NCBI RefSeq assembly: GCF_009831765.1
Contig: NZ_WSSB01000006.1
Location: forward strand, 1 to 64,000
From: Craterilacuibacter sinensis
GTDB lineage: Bacteria; Pseudomonadota; Gammaproteobacteria; Burkholderiales; Chromobacteriaceae
Direction: 5' to 3'
DNA: 64,000 nt
Positions 28,561-40,515 of the stretch are shown here, one piece after another; positions within the stretch are counted from its first letter, which is position 1, and every line of letters begins with the position of its first letter. A model generated the notes under the pieces. That model did no database searches and was not told the DNA's origin. It saw only the letters and a program-made list of their open reading frames with translations. Both the position numbers and the translations under genes were made by a program.

Positions 28561-29982
28561 ATGAGCACAACAACAACAACGGGGCTGGCTAAACGCCTGG
28601 GTGGCTGGCAACTATGGGGGATCGCGGTCGGGCTGGTGATCTCGGGGGAGTATTTCGGCTGGAGTTACGGCTGGGCGCAGGCCGGCACAATGGGCTTTAT
28701 GCTGACCGCGCTGTTTGTCGCCCTGATGTATAGCGCGTTTATTTTCAGCTTTACCGAACTGACGACGGCGATTCCGCATGCCGGCGGGCCTTTTGCCTAC
28801 GCGCGCCGCGCCTTCGGCCCGTTTGGCGGGCTGGTCGCCGGGTTTGCCACGCTGTGCGAGTTCGTGTTTGCGCCGCCGGCGATCGCACTGGCGATCGGTG
28901 CCTACCTGAATGTGCAGTTTCCGGCACTGGACGCGAAGTGGATCGCCGTCGGGGCGTATCTGGTGTTTATGGCGCTGAATATTGTCGGTGTCGGTATCGC
29001 GGCAACCTTCGAGCTGTGCGTGACATTGCTGGCGATTTTCGAGCTGCTGGTGTTTATGGGGGTGGTGGCGCCCGGTTTTGACTGGGGCAACTTCACCCGC
29101 GGCGGCTGGGCCGGTGCCGATGCCTTCAGCCCGGCAGCCATTGGCGGCATGTTTGCCGCGATTCCGTTCGCGATCTGGTTCTTTCTCGCGATCGAAGGCG
29201 CCGCCATGGCGGCGGAAGAAGCCAAGGACCCCAGCCGCACCATCCCGCGCGCGTATATCGGCGGCATCCTGACGCTGACCGTACTGGCGCTGGGCGTGAT
29301 GGTGATGGCAGGCGGCGCCGGCGACTGGACGCAGCTGGCCAATATCAACGATCCGCTGCCGCAGGCGATGAAGATGATTGTCGGCAGCGAGAGCGGCTGG
29401 CTGCATATGCTGGTGTGGCTGGGCCTGTTCGGGCTGGTGGCATCCTTTCACGGCATCATCATGGGCTATTCGCGCCAGATCTACGCGCTGTCGCGTGCCG
29501 GTTACCTGCCGCCCTTCTTGGCGGTCGTCCACCCGCGCTTCAAGACTCCGCACCGCGCGATTCTCGCCGGTGGCGTCATCGGCATGGCCGCCATTTTCAG
29601 CGACAACCTGATCCAGATCGGCGGGCTGCCGCTGACGGCCAATATCGTCACCCTGTCGGTGTTTGGCGCCATCGTGATGTATATCGTGTCGATGCTCTCC
29701 CTGTTCCGTCTGCGCAAGCTGGAGCCGGCACTCGTGCGCCCGTTCCGTGCACCGGGCTACCCGCTGCTGCCGGCGTTGGCCTTATGCCTGGCCCTGGTGT
29801 GTCTGGCGTCCATGGTCTGGTACAACACGCAGCTGGCGGTGTTCTTTGTCGCATCGCTCGCGCTGGCGGCCGCTTACTACTATCTGACCGCGCACCACCG
29901 CGCAGCGGCTGCACATGACCCGATGCTGCATGGGGCGGCAGCGCCGGCTGAGGCGCCAGCCTTGTCCGTGCGCACCGAGTAA
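28561..29982 (+). CDS. eat: Ethanolamine permease
   Basis: 473-residue APC-superfamily inner-membrane transporter with about 12 TM segments. The N-terminal SGEYFGWSYGWAQAG is characteristic of the Eat family, and the AIEGAAMAAEEAKDPSR stretch follows TM6 as in amino-acid/polyamine permeases. Start at 28561, GGGAG upstream. Its stop codon is embedded in the eutB ribosome-binding site, so it forms an operon with eutBC and supplies substrate to the lyase. Confidence 0.92.
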   Translation: MSTTTTTGLAKRLGGWQLWGIAVGLVISGEYFGWSYGWAQAGTMGFMLTALFVALMYSAFIFSFTELTTAIPHAGGPFAYARRAFGPFGGLVAGFATLCEFVFAPPAIALAIGAYLNVQFPALDAKWIAVGAYLVFMALNIVGVGIAATFELCVTLLAIFELLVFMGVVAPGFDWGNFTRGGWAGADAFSPAAIGGMFAAIPFAIWFFLAIEGAAMAAEEAKDPSRTIPRAYIGGILTLTVLALGVMVMAGGAGDWTQLANINDPLPQAMKMIVGSESGWLHMLVWLGLFGLVASFHGIIMGYSRQIYALSRAGYLPPFLAVVHPRFKTPHRAILAGGVIGMAAIFSDNLIQIGGLPLTANIVTLSVFGAIVMYIVSMLSLFRLRKLEPALVRPFRAPGYPLLPALALCLALVCLASMVWYNTQLAVFFVASLALAAAYYYLTAHHRAAAAHDPMLHGAAAPAEAPALSVRTE

Positions 29983-29992
29983 GGAGAGAACC

Positions 29993-31369
29993 ATGGTGCA
30001 TGTGACGACACTGGGAAGCCGCCGCTACCGCTTTGCCGATCTCAAGACTCTGCTGGCGAAGGCGACGCCGTCACGTGCCGGCGACCGCCTGGCCGGCCTG
30101 GTGGCCGCCAGCGCCGAGGAGCGGGTGGCGGCGCAGATGGCGCTGGCGGAATTGCCGCTGAGGCACTTCTTGTCCGAACTGGTGGTGCCGTATGAAACGG
30201 ACGAGGTGTCGCGCCTGATCGTGGACAGTCATGATGCGCAGGCGTTTGCGCCGCTGGCGCACCTGACGGTCGGTGATTTTCGCGACTGGCTGTTGTCCGG
30301 CCAGGCCGACAGCGTAACGCTGGCGGCGGTGGCCCCCGGCTTGACGCCGGAAATGGTCGCGGCGGTGAGCAAGCTGATGCGTAATCAGGATCTGGTGCTG
30401 GTCGCGCGCAAGTGCCAGGTGGTGACCCGGTTTCGCAATACCCAGGGCTTGCCCGGTCGCATGGGGGTGAGGTTGCAGCCCAACCACCCGACCGACGACG
30501 CGCGCGGCATTGCTGCCGCGCTGCTGGACGGGCTGATGTACGGGGCCGGTGACGCCGTGGTCGGCATCAATCCGGCCTCTGACAGTCCGGACGATATTGC
30601 CCGCCTGCTGCATTTGCTCGATGGCGTGCGCCAACGCTACGCCATCCCGATGCAAAGCTGCGTGTTGACCCACGTCACCACCACGCTGGAGCTGATCCGG
30701 CGCGGCTGCCCGGTCGACCTGGTATTCCAGTCGGTGGCCGGAACCGAGGCGGCCAACGCCGGCTTTGGCATCAACCTGGCCATGCTGGGCGAGGCGCACG
30801 AGGCCGCGCTGGCGCTGGGGCGGGGCAGCGTGGGCGATAACCTGATGTATTTTGAAACCGGGCAGGGCAGCGCGCTCTCCGCCGGCGCGCATCACGGCGT
30901 CGACCAGCAGACTTGCGAGGTGCGTGCCTATGCGGTGGCGCGCCACTTCCGCCCCTTGCTGGTCAATACCGTGGTCGGCTTTATCGGCCCGGAGTACCTG
31001 TACGACGGGCGCGAGATTATCCGTGCCGCGCTGGAGGATCATTGCTGCGGCAAGCTGCTCGGCCTGCCCATGGGCTGCGATATCTGCTACACCAACCACG
31101 CCGAGGCCGACCAGAATGATATGGACACGCTGCTGACCTTGCTCGGCGTCGCCGGTGTGAACTTCATCATCGGCGTGCCGGGGGCGGACGACATCATGCT
31201 GGGCTACCAGAGCACGTCGTTTCACGACGCGTTGTACCTGCGCGAAGTCCTGGGCCTGCGCCGCGCGCCCGAGTTCGAGGACTGGCTGCAGTCGATGGCG
31301 CTGAGCGACGGGCAGCGCCTGTTGCCGGGCGCCGGCAGTACGTTGTTGCGTCTGGCGGAGGCCGCATGA
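29993..31369 (+). CDS. eutB: Ethanolamine ammonia-lyase, large subunit
   Basis: Adenosylcobalamin-dependent conversion of ethanolamine to acetaldehyde and ammonia; EutB carries the TIM-barrel active site. 458 residues (E. coli EutB 453). Conserved RMGVRLQPNHPTDD, NPASDSPDDIARLL, CVLTHVTTTLELI, FQSVAGTEAANAGFGINLAML and GLPMGCDICYTNHAEADQNDMD are intact. Start at 29993 with AAGGAG 7 bases upstream. No microcompartment genes, acetaldehyde dehydrogenase or reactivase is adjacent. Confidence 0.96.
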   Translation: MVHVTTLGSRRYRFADLKTLLAKATPSRAGDRLAGLVAASAEERVAAQMALAELPLRHFLSELVVPYETDEVSRLIVDSHDAQAFAPLAHLTVGDFRDWLLSGQADSVTLAAVAPGLTPEMVAAVSKLMRNQDLVLVARKCQVVTRFRNTQGLPGRMGVRLQPNHPTDDARGIAAALLDGLMYGAGDAVVGINPASDSPDDIARLLHLLDGVRQRYAIPMQSCVLTHVTTTLELIRRGCPVDLVFQSVAGTEAANAGFGINLAMLGEAHEAALALGRGSVGDNLMYFETGQGSALSAGAHHGVDQQTCEVRAYAVARHFRPLLVNTVVGFIGPEYLYDGREIIRAALEDHCCGKLLGLPMGCDICYTNHAEADQNDMDTLLTLLGVAGVNFIIGVPGADDIMLGYQSTSFHDALYLREVLGLRRAPEFEDWLQSMALSDGQRLLPGAGSTLLRLAEAA

Positions 31370-32199
31370 AACAGGACATTTTGCGACTTTGTACGGCGGT
31401 AGCCGAGGACGCCTGGTCGGCCGAGCGCCAGCATACGGTGGCGCGCATCGCGCTGGGGCGCAGCGGCGTCAGCCTGCCGACGCGGCAGACGCTGTCTTTT
31501 GCGCTGGATCATGCGCGCGCGCGCGACGCGGTGCACGGCGAGCTGGACATGCCGGCCCTCGCGCGCGCGCTGGCCGGGCTCGGCTTGCCTCTATTACAGG
31601 TGCACAGTGCGGCGCCTGATCGTGCCTGCTATCTGCAACGCCCGGATCTTGGGCGCAAGCTGTCGGCGTCGTCGCGCTCGGCGCTGCTTGCCGCGGCGCC
31701 TGCCGGGGGTTGCGATGTGGTGTTCGTGCTGGGCGACGGCTTGTCGGCGCGTGCCGTTGCCAGCCATGCGCCACGCCTGCTCGAGGCGTTGTTGCCTGCC
31801 TTGCGCCGCGAGGGCTGGTCACTGGGGCCGCTGGTGCTGGCGTCGCAGGCGCGGGTGGCGCTGGGGGACGAGGTCGGTGCCGTGCTTGGCGCGCGCATGC
31901 TGGTGATGCTGATCGGCGAGCGTCCGGGGCTGAGTTCTCCCGACAGCCTCGGCGTCTATCTGACCGCAGCGCCCCGGGTCGGACTGAGCGACGCGGCGCG
32001 CAACTGCATCTCCAATGTCCGCCCGGACGGACTGAGCTACCCGCTGGCCGCGTACAAGCTGATGTGGTTGCTGCGTGCCGCGCGCCGCGATGGCAGCGGG
32101 GTGGCACTCAAGGACGGTAGCGCCGCCGAGGCGGCGTATCTTGCGCTACAGGCGGTCGTCGGCGTGCAGCAAGGTGCGGGCAAGCCAGTTATCAGCTAG
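31366..32199 (+). CDS. eutC: Ethanolamine ammonia-lyase, small subunit
   Basis: Small subunit that completes the cobalamin-binding site of the lyase. 277 residues; family motifs VFVLGDGLSA, IGERPGLSSPDSLGVYLT and RNCISNVRPDGLSY are present. ATGA overlap with eutB gives translational coupling. The coding sequence is unusually rich in CGC/GCG runs around 31510-31560. Confidence 0.95.
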   Translation: MKQDILRLCTAVAEDAWSAERQHTVARIALGRSGVSLPTRQTLSFALDHARARDAVHGELDMPALARALAGLGLPLLQVHSAAPDRACYLQRPDLGRKLSASSRSALLAAAPAGGCDVVFVLGDGLSARAVASHAPRLLEALLPALRREGWSLGPLVLASQARVALGDEVGAVLGARMLVMLIGERPGLSSPDSLGVYLTAAPRVGLSDAARNCISNVRPDGLSYPLAAYKLMWLLRAARRDGSGVALKDGSAAEAAYLALQAVVGVQQGAGKPVIS

Positions 32200-32292
32200 C
32201 GTTTCGGGTGTGGAGTTTTGCCATATCAAGACGGCTTGGTTTTCTCATCCTTGGTTTTTCAAGGCTGTGTCCAGGTTTAAGTGTCCGAAAGT

Positions 32293-32326
32293 AAAAAGCC
32301 CGGCGGATGATCCGTCGGGCTTTTTT
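32293..32326. terminator. Bidirectional terminator between eutC and dctA
   Basis: Stem AAAAAGCCCGGCGGA / TCCGTCGGGCTTTTT (one G-T pair) with T-runs on both strands; convergent genes on either side. Near-identical to the one at 27001-27034. Confidence 0.9.
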
Positions 32327-32343
32327 GTCTGCGGGGCCTGCGC

Positions 32344-33687
<1,344 letters not shown>

Positions 33688-33767
33688 GGCGTGGCTCCCT
33701 GTTAGCAATTCTGACGACGTGGTTTTTAAGTCGTGAACGCATGCTAGCTGTCGGGCGGTCGCTGGGT

Positions 33768-33802
33768 AATTGCGGCTTTCCCCATTAGGGAAAGCCGCAA
33801 TT
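33768..33802. repeat. Hairpin upstream of dctA (perfect 15-base stem)
   Basis: AATTGCGGCTTTCCC and its exact complement separated by five bases, 81 bases upstream of the dctA start. No T-run, so more likely an operator or an mRNA leader structure than a terminator. Confidence 0.7.
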
Positions 33803-33825
33803 GTCATCACAAGATGGCGGGAAAA

Positions 33826-33874
33826 AACGGTTTTGTGAATGGAAGGGGGCGTCCATTCCATTCACAAAATCGTT
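33826..33874. repeat. Hairpin upstream of dctA (19-base arms, one G-T pair)
   Basis: Arms at 33826-33844 (AACGGTTTTGTGAATGGAA) and 33856-33874 pair with a single wobble. It directly abuts the terminator hairpin at 33876-33911. Confidence 0.7.
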
Positions 33875-33875
33875 A

Positions 33876-33911
33876 AAAAAGGGAAACGGCAAAGATGCCG
33901 TTTCCCTTTTT
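33876..33911 (-). terminator. Strong intrinsic terminator upstream of dctA
   Basis: Perfect 15-base stem AAAAAGGGAAACGGC / GCCGTTTCCCTTTTT with a 6-base loop. On the minus strand it is followed by six T and begins 4 bases after the stop codon of a 16-codon frame. Confidence 0.85.
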
Positions 33912-33914
33912 GGA

Positions 33915-33965
33915 TCAAGCTACGTCGAGCTCGGCCCAGTCGTCGATATCACGTTGGGTAACCAT
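33915..33965 (-). CDS. Possible 16-residue peptide (mini-ORF)
   Basis: ATG at 33965, stop at 33915; the predicted peptide is MVTQRDIDDWAELDVA, acidic with one tryptophan. A weak GAAAGAAG lies just upstream of the start, and a perfect terminator begins 4 bases after the stop. It sits at the 3' end of the putative transcript starting near 34111. It could be a small protein, a leader peptide or a chance frame in an RNA gene. No family recognised. Confidence 0.3.
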   Translation of the reverse strand: MVTQRDIDDWAELDVA

Positions 33966-34117
33966 GGTCTTCTTTCGGTTTGCCCGCGCAGGTCTTATTG
34001 CCGGCTGCGAGGCTATGGACGGGATGCCGGATTGTCCGGCGCGGTCGTCTCCACGATCTTCTCTTGTTCCCGGTGGGGCCGCAGTGCGGCATCCGGCGGT
34101 AATCCGTCGGGACGAGA

Positions 34118-34147
34118 GTTATACCAATGTATTGGTGCGGTGCGCAA
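34118..34147 (-). promoter_or_regulatory. Candidate promoter with overlapping dyad operator
   Basis: On the minus strand TTGCGC (34142-34147) and TATAAC (34118-34123) are spaced by 18 bases. The spacer and first base of the -10 contain ACCAAT-GT-ATTGGT (34123-34136), a classic repressor-site placement. No annotated gene starts downstream; the transcript would end at the terminator 33876-33911, about 235 nt. Confidence 0.55.
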
Positions 34148-34225
34148 TAGTAAAAACAGGCCGCATCGCCGGAATCACACTGCACAACTTGGCCCACCGG
34201 TCGCTTGCCGCAAACAGCGCGTGCT

Positions 34226-34720
34226 TTAGCCGGGCTGCGGAACGTCGATGACGCGCGGCGTGTGGCCGGTGAGCGCGAGGAAACGCGCGAGCGAGTCATG
34301 CGGCAAGGACAAGGTGGCGGTATTGACCAGCGGGTGCGACAACACCGCGTCCGCCGCCCATAGCGCCTGATCAATCACCACTTCAACGGCGTGTTCGGCA
34401 TCGTTGAAGGCGGCCAGCAGGGTCACGGCACCCGGGGTCAGCCCCAGATAGCGCAACAGGCGTTCGGGAGAGGCCATACGCAGGCTTTTGACTTCCAGCA
34501 TGGGGGCCAGCGCTTTTAAGTCGACACTGTTTTCGGCCGGCATCGACACCAGAAAATGGCGCTTGCCTTTGTTGTCGCATAAAAACAGATTCTTGGTCTC
34601 GGCGCCGGGCATGGCCGGGCACAGTCGCGATGCTTCTTCGCAAGTGAATACCGGCGGGTGTTCGAAACGCTGATGGATAAGCGCGTGCTGGTCTAGAAAG
34701 GCGGCTAAAGTATCGTTCAT
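34226..34720 (-). CDS. YbaK/ProX-family aminoacyl-tRNA deacylase-like protein
   Basis: 164 residues. Resembles the free-standing prolyl-tRNA-synthetase editing-domain proteins (PrdX/ProXp): N-terminal RFEHPPVFTCEEA, the KNLFLCDNKGKRHFLVSMP core with the conserved lysine, and LGLTPGAVTLLAAFND. Such enzymes hydrolyse misacylated tRNA-Pro (usually Ala-tRNA-Pro). Exact substrate cannot be assigned from sequence. Monocistronic. Confidence 0.82.
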   Translation of the reverse strand: MNDTLAAFLDQHALIHQRFEHPPVFTCEEASRLCPAMPGAETKNLFLCDNKGKRHFLVSMPAENSVDLKALAPMLEVKSLRMASPERLLRYLGLTPGAVTLLAAFNDAEHAVEVVIDQALWAADAVLSHPLVNTATLSLPHDSLARFLALTGHTPRVIDVPQPG

Positions 34721-34965
34721 GCATTAAAGATAAATACTACTCGCTAAATTTGTCAATGGCGTATTTGTGTCTGTATTCATTCATTGGCGTAGCCGCACAG
34801 CGAAGAGTCCGCCTTGAGCGCCTGCCGGGCGAGCCTTGCATGTCTTTGCGTACGGGCCGGCGTATGGCAAACAAAAAATCATCGCATAGACTGACTGGGT
34901 AGCCGGCGTGGTGGTCTGTAGGGGCGCCTTGCCATTGCCTGGTTTTTTCGCTGTCGTTTTCATGA

Positions 34966-37164
<2,199 letters not shown>

Positions 37165-37188
37165 CTGCGAGAGGTGGTTTCAAACGGC

Positions 37189-37222
37189 AACCGGCAAGGC
37201 GCAAAGCCTTGCCGGTTTTTTA
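37189..37222 (+). terminator. Intrinsic terminator of katG
   Basis: Perfect 12-base stem AACCGGCAAGGC / GCCTTGCCGGTT with loop GCAAA and a T-run, 25 bases after the stop. Confidence 0.9.
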
Positions 37223-37253
37223 TTGGAGATTCCTCAATTACAAGTTGGTACTT

Positions 37254-37463
37254 ACGCCATGCGATGCACGCTATTCATACGTCAGCTAGCCTTCCCCGTT
37301 AGGCTCGCGCAGGGGTTTCGCGAGACTTCGGGGGCGCCGGGGATGCAAGGGGCCGGGCGCGTCCGGCCCCTGCCCGCATGTATTCCCTCGCGCCGCTGTG
37401 CTTGCCGCGCTCGGTCAGCGGAAGCGGCAAGCTAAACAGATCCGCACAGCGGATTCAAAAAGT
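37254..37463. repeat. Dispersed multi-hairpin repeat, copy 2
   Basis: Reverse-complement homologue of 18763-19037. It lacks the 106-base palindrome (the CTCGCG/CGCGAG stem closes on AAACCCCTG when read in the copy 1 sense) but has an extra hairpin of its own, GCTTGCCGC/GCGGCAAGC (37400-37408, 37424-37432). The terminal hairpin reads ATCCGC/GCGGAT where copy 1 has GTCCGC/GCGGAC. Confidence 0.8.
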
Positions 37464-37570
37464 GCATGGGCTTTAGTCTGGCGGTCTTGCGACGGCGTGA
37501 TGGCTGGGCGGGTCGTCTGGCACCGCTTATGCGAGTAAAATCTCTTGTTTTGTTTTTGCGCGACCTTGTC

Positions 37571-39037
37571 ATGAAAAAATCCCTGATCTTGGCCTTGGGC
37601 CTTGCCTGTGCCGCGCCGCCGCTCCTCGCCGCGCCGGCGCCTTCTTATATCCAGCTGACCGACCGTACCCTGGATGCGTTATCCGCTGATGGCAGTGCGC
37701 AGCTGGTGCGCTCACCGGCCAGCCGGCTCAGCGACGCCGGCGGCGAGCTGGTGCCTGAGCTTGTGCTCAGGCTGGGCTACGACGAGTTGGCGACGCTGAG
37801 CCCGGCCGGTGGCCTGGCGCTGCGTAAGGGAGAGCGCGAGAGTAGCGCCGGCCTGCCCGCCGACAGCTATTTCACACCGTTGTCAGCCCGGTTCTCGGCC
37901 GATGGGCGCACGCTGGCGTTTGCCGCCGGCAGCGGCGGCACGCTGCGCGCCCTGCGCTGGCAGGCGGGTAGCCTGCCTGAAGCGCTGGTGCCGGACGGCA
38001 GCGCCTGGCTCTCGGGTGTCAGCGCGATCAGCGACGATGGCCAGGTGATCGCCGGCTGGCTGCTGCGCGATCGCAATAGTTTGCCGCAGGGGTTTGTCTG
38101 GCGCCAAGGGAAGGGGCTGGCCGTGCTGGATGCGCAGCTGAACCTGCCGCGTGCGATCAGCGCCGATGGACGTACGCTGGCCGGTACCGGTCTTGACGGT
38201 ACGCTGGGCCAGTTGCGTCAGAGTGCGCTGGTGGAGCAGTTTGCCAGCGAAGACCCGCTAGGTGGTAACAAGGCGATTGCCGACTGGGCGCTGGTGGGCG
38301 CCAGTGACGATGGCCAGCGTCTGGCCGGTTACGTCAAACGCGCCGACAAGCCATTGTGGCAGGGCTTCTTGTGGGACCGCGATGCGGGCTTTGTCGAGTC
38401 GCCCCAGCCGCCGCTGTTTGATGCCAAGGCCGGTGCGCCGGAAGTGGCCGCCGCCGAGCGCGCCGTGCTCAAGGCGTATGCGCTGGGCGACGCCAACCGG
38501 CTGGGCGCGCTGCGCAAGCACGCCTGGCAGTGGCAGGACGGCAAGATGCAGGTGCTGAAAAAAGACGCCGAACTCGAGGCAATGTCGCGCGACGGCAAGA
38601 CCTTTGTCGTGCGCGATGGCAAAGGGGCGCTGGTAGAGATCGGCTCGCGCGGCGAGCGCGCGCTGGCGTCGTTGCTGCCTGCAGACTTGCAGGGCGAGCT
38701 GGCGCTGCGGGCGATAAGCGCAGACGGACGCCGCATGTGGCTGCGCGACGAGGCCGGACGCAGCGTGCAGTTGCTGGATGGCCAGGCGCTGGCGCCGACC
38801 GTGGCTGCCACGCGCGCGCAGCCGGCGGCCTTTTCGGCCGACGCGCGTACGGTTGCCGGTATCTACGTCAATGACCCGGCCGGCGTGCGCCCGGTGCTGC
38901 GCTGGGACGGCGCGCGCGTTGATGCCCGTAGCTGCCGTTCCGGCGGCTCGAGTTACGGCCTGGTGTTCCTGTCGGCGGACGGCAACACACTGGCCGTCAG
39001 CCACCCCGATTCCTTCTGCCTGTTCAAGGAGTGGTAA
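37571..39037 (+). CDS. Secreted HAF/beta-propeller-like repeat protein, first of a three-gene operon
   Basis: 488 residues with a clear signal peptide (MKKSLILALGLACAAPPLLAA). The mature part is built of repeats of the form SADGRTLAG/SDDGQVIAG followed by QGFVW...G (for example ISDDGQVIAGWLLRDR-LPQGFVWRQGKGL and SDDGQRLAGYVKR-WQGFLWDRDAGF), the HAF extracellular repeat that folds into propeller blades. No catalytic motif or outer-membrane anchor is seen, so it is probably periplasmic. Start chosen at the signal peptide; there is no obvious ribosome-binding site. Its stop overlaps the next start (TAATG). Function unknown. Confidence 0.75.
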   Translation: MKKSLILALGLACAAPPLLAAPAPSYIQLTDRTLDALSADGSAQLVRSPASRLSDAGGELVPELVLRLGYDELATLSPAGGLALRKGERESSAGLPADSYFTPLSARFSADGRTLAFAAGSGGTLRALRWQAGSLPEALVPDGSAWLSGVSAISDDGQVIAGWLLRDRNSLPQGFVWRQGKGLAVLDAQLNLPRAISADGRTLAGTGLDGTLGQLRQSALVEQFASEDPLGGNKAIADWALVGASDDGQRLAGYVKRADKPLWQGFLWDRDAGFVESPQPPLFDAKAGAPEVAAAERAVLKAYALGDANRLGALRKHAWQWQDGKMQVLKKDAELEAMSRDGKTFVVRDGKGALVEIGSRGERALASLLPADLQGELALRAISADGRRMWLRDEAGRSVQLLDGQALAPTVAATRAQPAAFSADARTVAGIYVNDPAGVRPVLRWDGARVDARSCRSGGSSYGLVFLSADGNTLAVSHPDSFCLFKEW

Positions 39038-40515
39038 TGCGTACCTGGCTGATTCCCCTGTTGCTGCTGGCGGGTGCAGCCCAGGCTGCGACACCACGGC
39101 TGCAGCCCGGCTTGCAATTAATCGAGCAGTCGGCCGATGGCAGCACCCGCCTGGCCTTGTCGCCGGCCGCGCCGCCGCCTGCTGCGCTGCTCGCCCGGCT
39201 CAAGAACCTGCCCGAGCTATTGGGTGATGAGGGCTACCGGCCGGAGCCGCTGCGCGCGGGCTCGCCCGTGTTCGAGGCGGGCGGCCGCATCACCCCGCTT
39301 GCGGGTTTTGCCTATGTGCAGCGCGCCATGCTGAGCCGCGACGGGCGGCAGCTTGTGCTTGGTGCAGGCCAGGGCGGGGGGCTTGACGCGTGGCGCATCG
39401 GCCGCGATGGCAAGCGCGAGCGGCTGCTGCCCAAGGCGGCGGCCGCATTCAGCGGCGTGATCGACGCCAGCGCCGATGGCAATACCGTTGTCGGCTGGCT
39501 GCAGACTTCGGCCGACGCGGTGCCGCAGGGCTTTGTGTGGCAGGCCGCTCGCGGCTATCGCCTGCTGCCCGAACCGTTGTGGCTACCGTTTGCGATCTCG
39601 GCCGACGGCACGCGGCTGTTCGCATCGACCCGGCGACCAAGCGCCCAGACGCTGGCGCGGCGCGTGCTGTCGCGCACGCTGCAAGGCCCGGCAGAGGGCG
39701 AATGGGGCGAGACGCTGGCGGTCAGCGCCGACATGAAGACGGCGGTCGGCTACTACTATGTGCGCCCCGCCACGGGCAACCCGTCGGATGCCGGCAGCTA
39801 TCGCGGCTGGTGGTGGCAGGCCGATGGCGGCTACCGGCAAAGCGCGCGTGCACTGCATCTGGATGAAGCCAGTGCACAGGATACGGCGCGCTTTGCTGCG
39901 TTTAGCGATCAACTGCTTGCGCTTGCCGGGCTTGGCAAGGAGGCGAGCGAGACGGTGACCACCGGTATCGCGCTGTGGCGCGTGGGCGAGCCGGCGACGG
40001 AGCAAGTCGCCGACGTGCGCCCGGTTTTTTTCGCGCGCGAGGGTGCGCTGACGGCATGGCAGCGGTGGCAGAACGAGGCATGGCAGCTGATGCTCGCGCA
40101 CGGCGACGAGACCATCGCCGCCGAGATACTCGCAGGGCAAGCACTGGGGCAGGTGTTCTCCGTGCGCGCATCGGCGGACGGGCGCGCGCTGCAGCTTGCC
40201 GGCGAGGGCGGGCAGGTGGTGCTGCGCCGTAGCGGCAAGAAATTCGAGCCATCGCGCGGGCTGCACAATCTGGGCGCGTTTTCGCGTACGGGCCGCTACT
40301 ACCTGTGGCCGGATGGCGAGGGTTTCGACAGCCGCCATCCATCGTGGCGGGATCTGCAAAGCGGCCGTGAAGGCACGCTTGCGAAGTGCCCGAGCGCGGG
40401 CGGCCATTACAGCGAGCTTGCGCTCAGGCTTAGCGCCGACGCCAAAACGCTGGCACTGGGCGGGCTGGAGGGCTACTGCGTATACCGCACCGGCCTGGAG
40501 GACGACGGGCAATGA
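39037..40515 (+). CDS. Secreted HAF/beta-propeller-like repeat protein, paralogue of the preceding gene
   Basis: 492 residues, signal peptide MRTWLIPLLLLAGAAQA. Same repeat grammar as its upstream neighbour (ASADGNTVVGWLQTS-VPQGFVWQAARG, ISADGTRLFAS, SADMKTAVGYYYV) and the same closing sequence type (LSADAKTLALGGLEGYCVY versus LSADGNTLAVSHPDSFCLF), so the pair arose by duplication and then diverged strongly. AAGGAG lies 5 bases upstream of the ATG. Function unknown. Confidence 0.75.
   Translation: MRTWLIPLLLLAGAAQAATPRLQPGLQLIEQSADGSTRLALSPAAPPPAALLARLKNLPELLGDEGYRPEPLRAGSPVFEAGGRITPLAGFAYVQRAMLSRDGRQLVLGAGQGGGLDAWRIGRDGKRERLLPKAAAAFSGVIDASADGNTVVGWLQTSADAVPQGFVWQAARGYRLLPEPLWLPFAISADGTRLFASTRRPSAQTLARRVLSRTLQGPAEGEWGETLAVSADMKTAVGYYYVRPATGNPSDAGSYRGWWWQADGGYRQSARALHLDEASAQDTARFAAFSDQLLALAGLGKEASETVTTGIALWRVGEPATEQVADVRPVFFAREGALTAWQRWQNEAWQLMLAHGDETIAAEILAGQALGQVFSVRASADGRALQLAGEGGQVVLRRSGKKFEPSRGLHNLGAFSRTGRYYLWPDGEGFDSRHPSWRDLQSGREGTLAKCPSAGGHYSELALRLSADAKTLALGGLEGYCVYRTGLEDDGQ

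Noticed and set aside
33949-34374. 141-codon minus-strand frame overlapping the YbaK-family gene
   Set aside because: Arginine-rich shadow frame without start signal; the YbaK-family gene and the separate promoter/terminator unit explain the region better.
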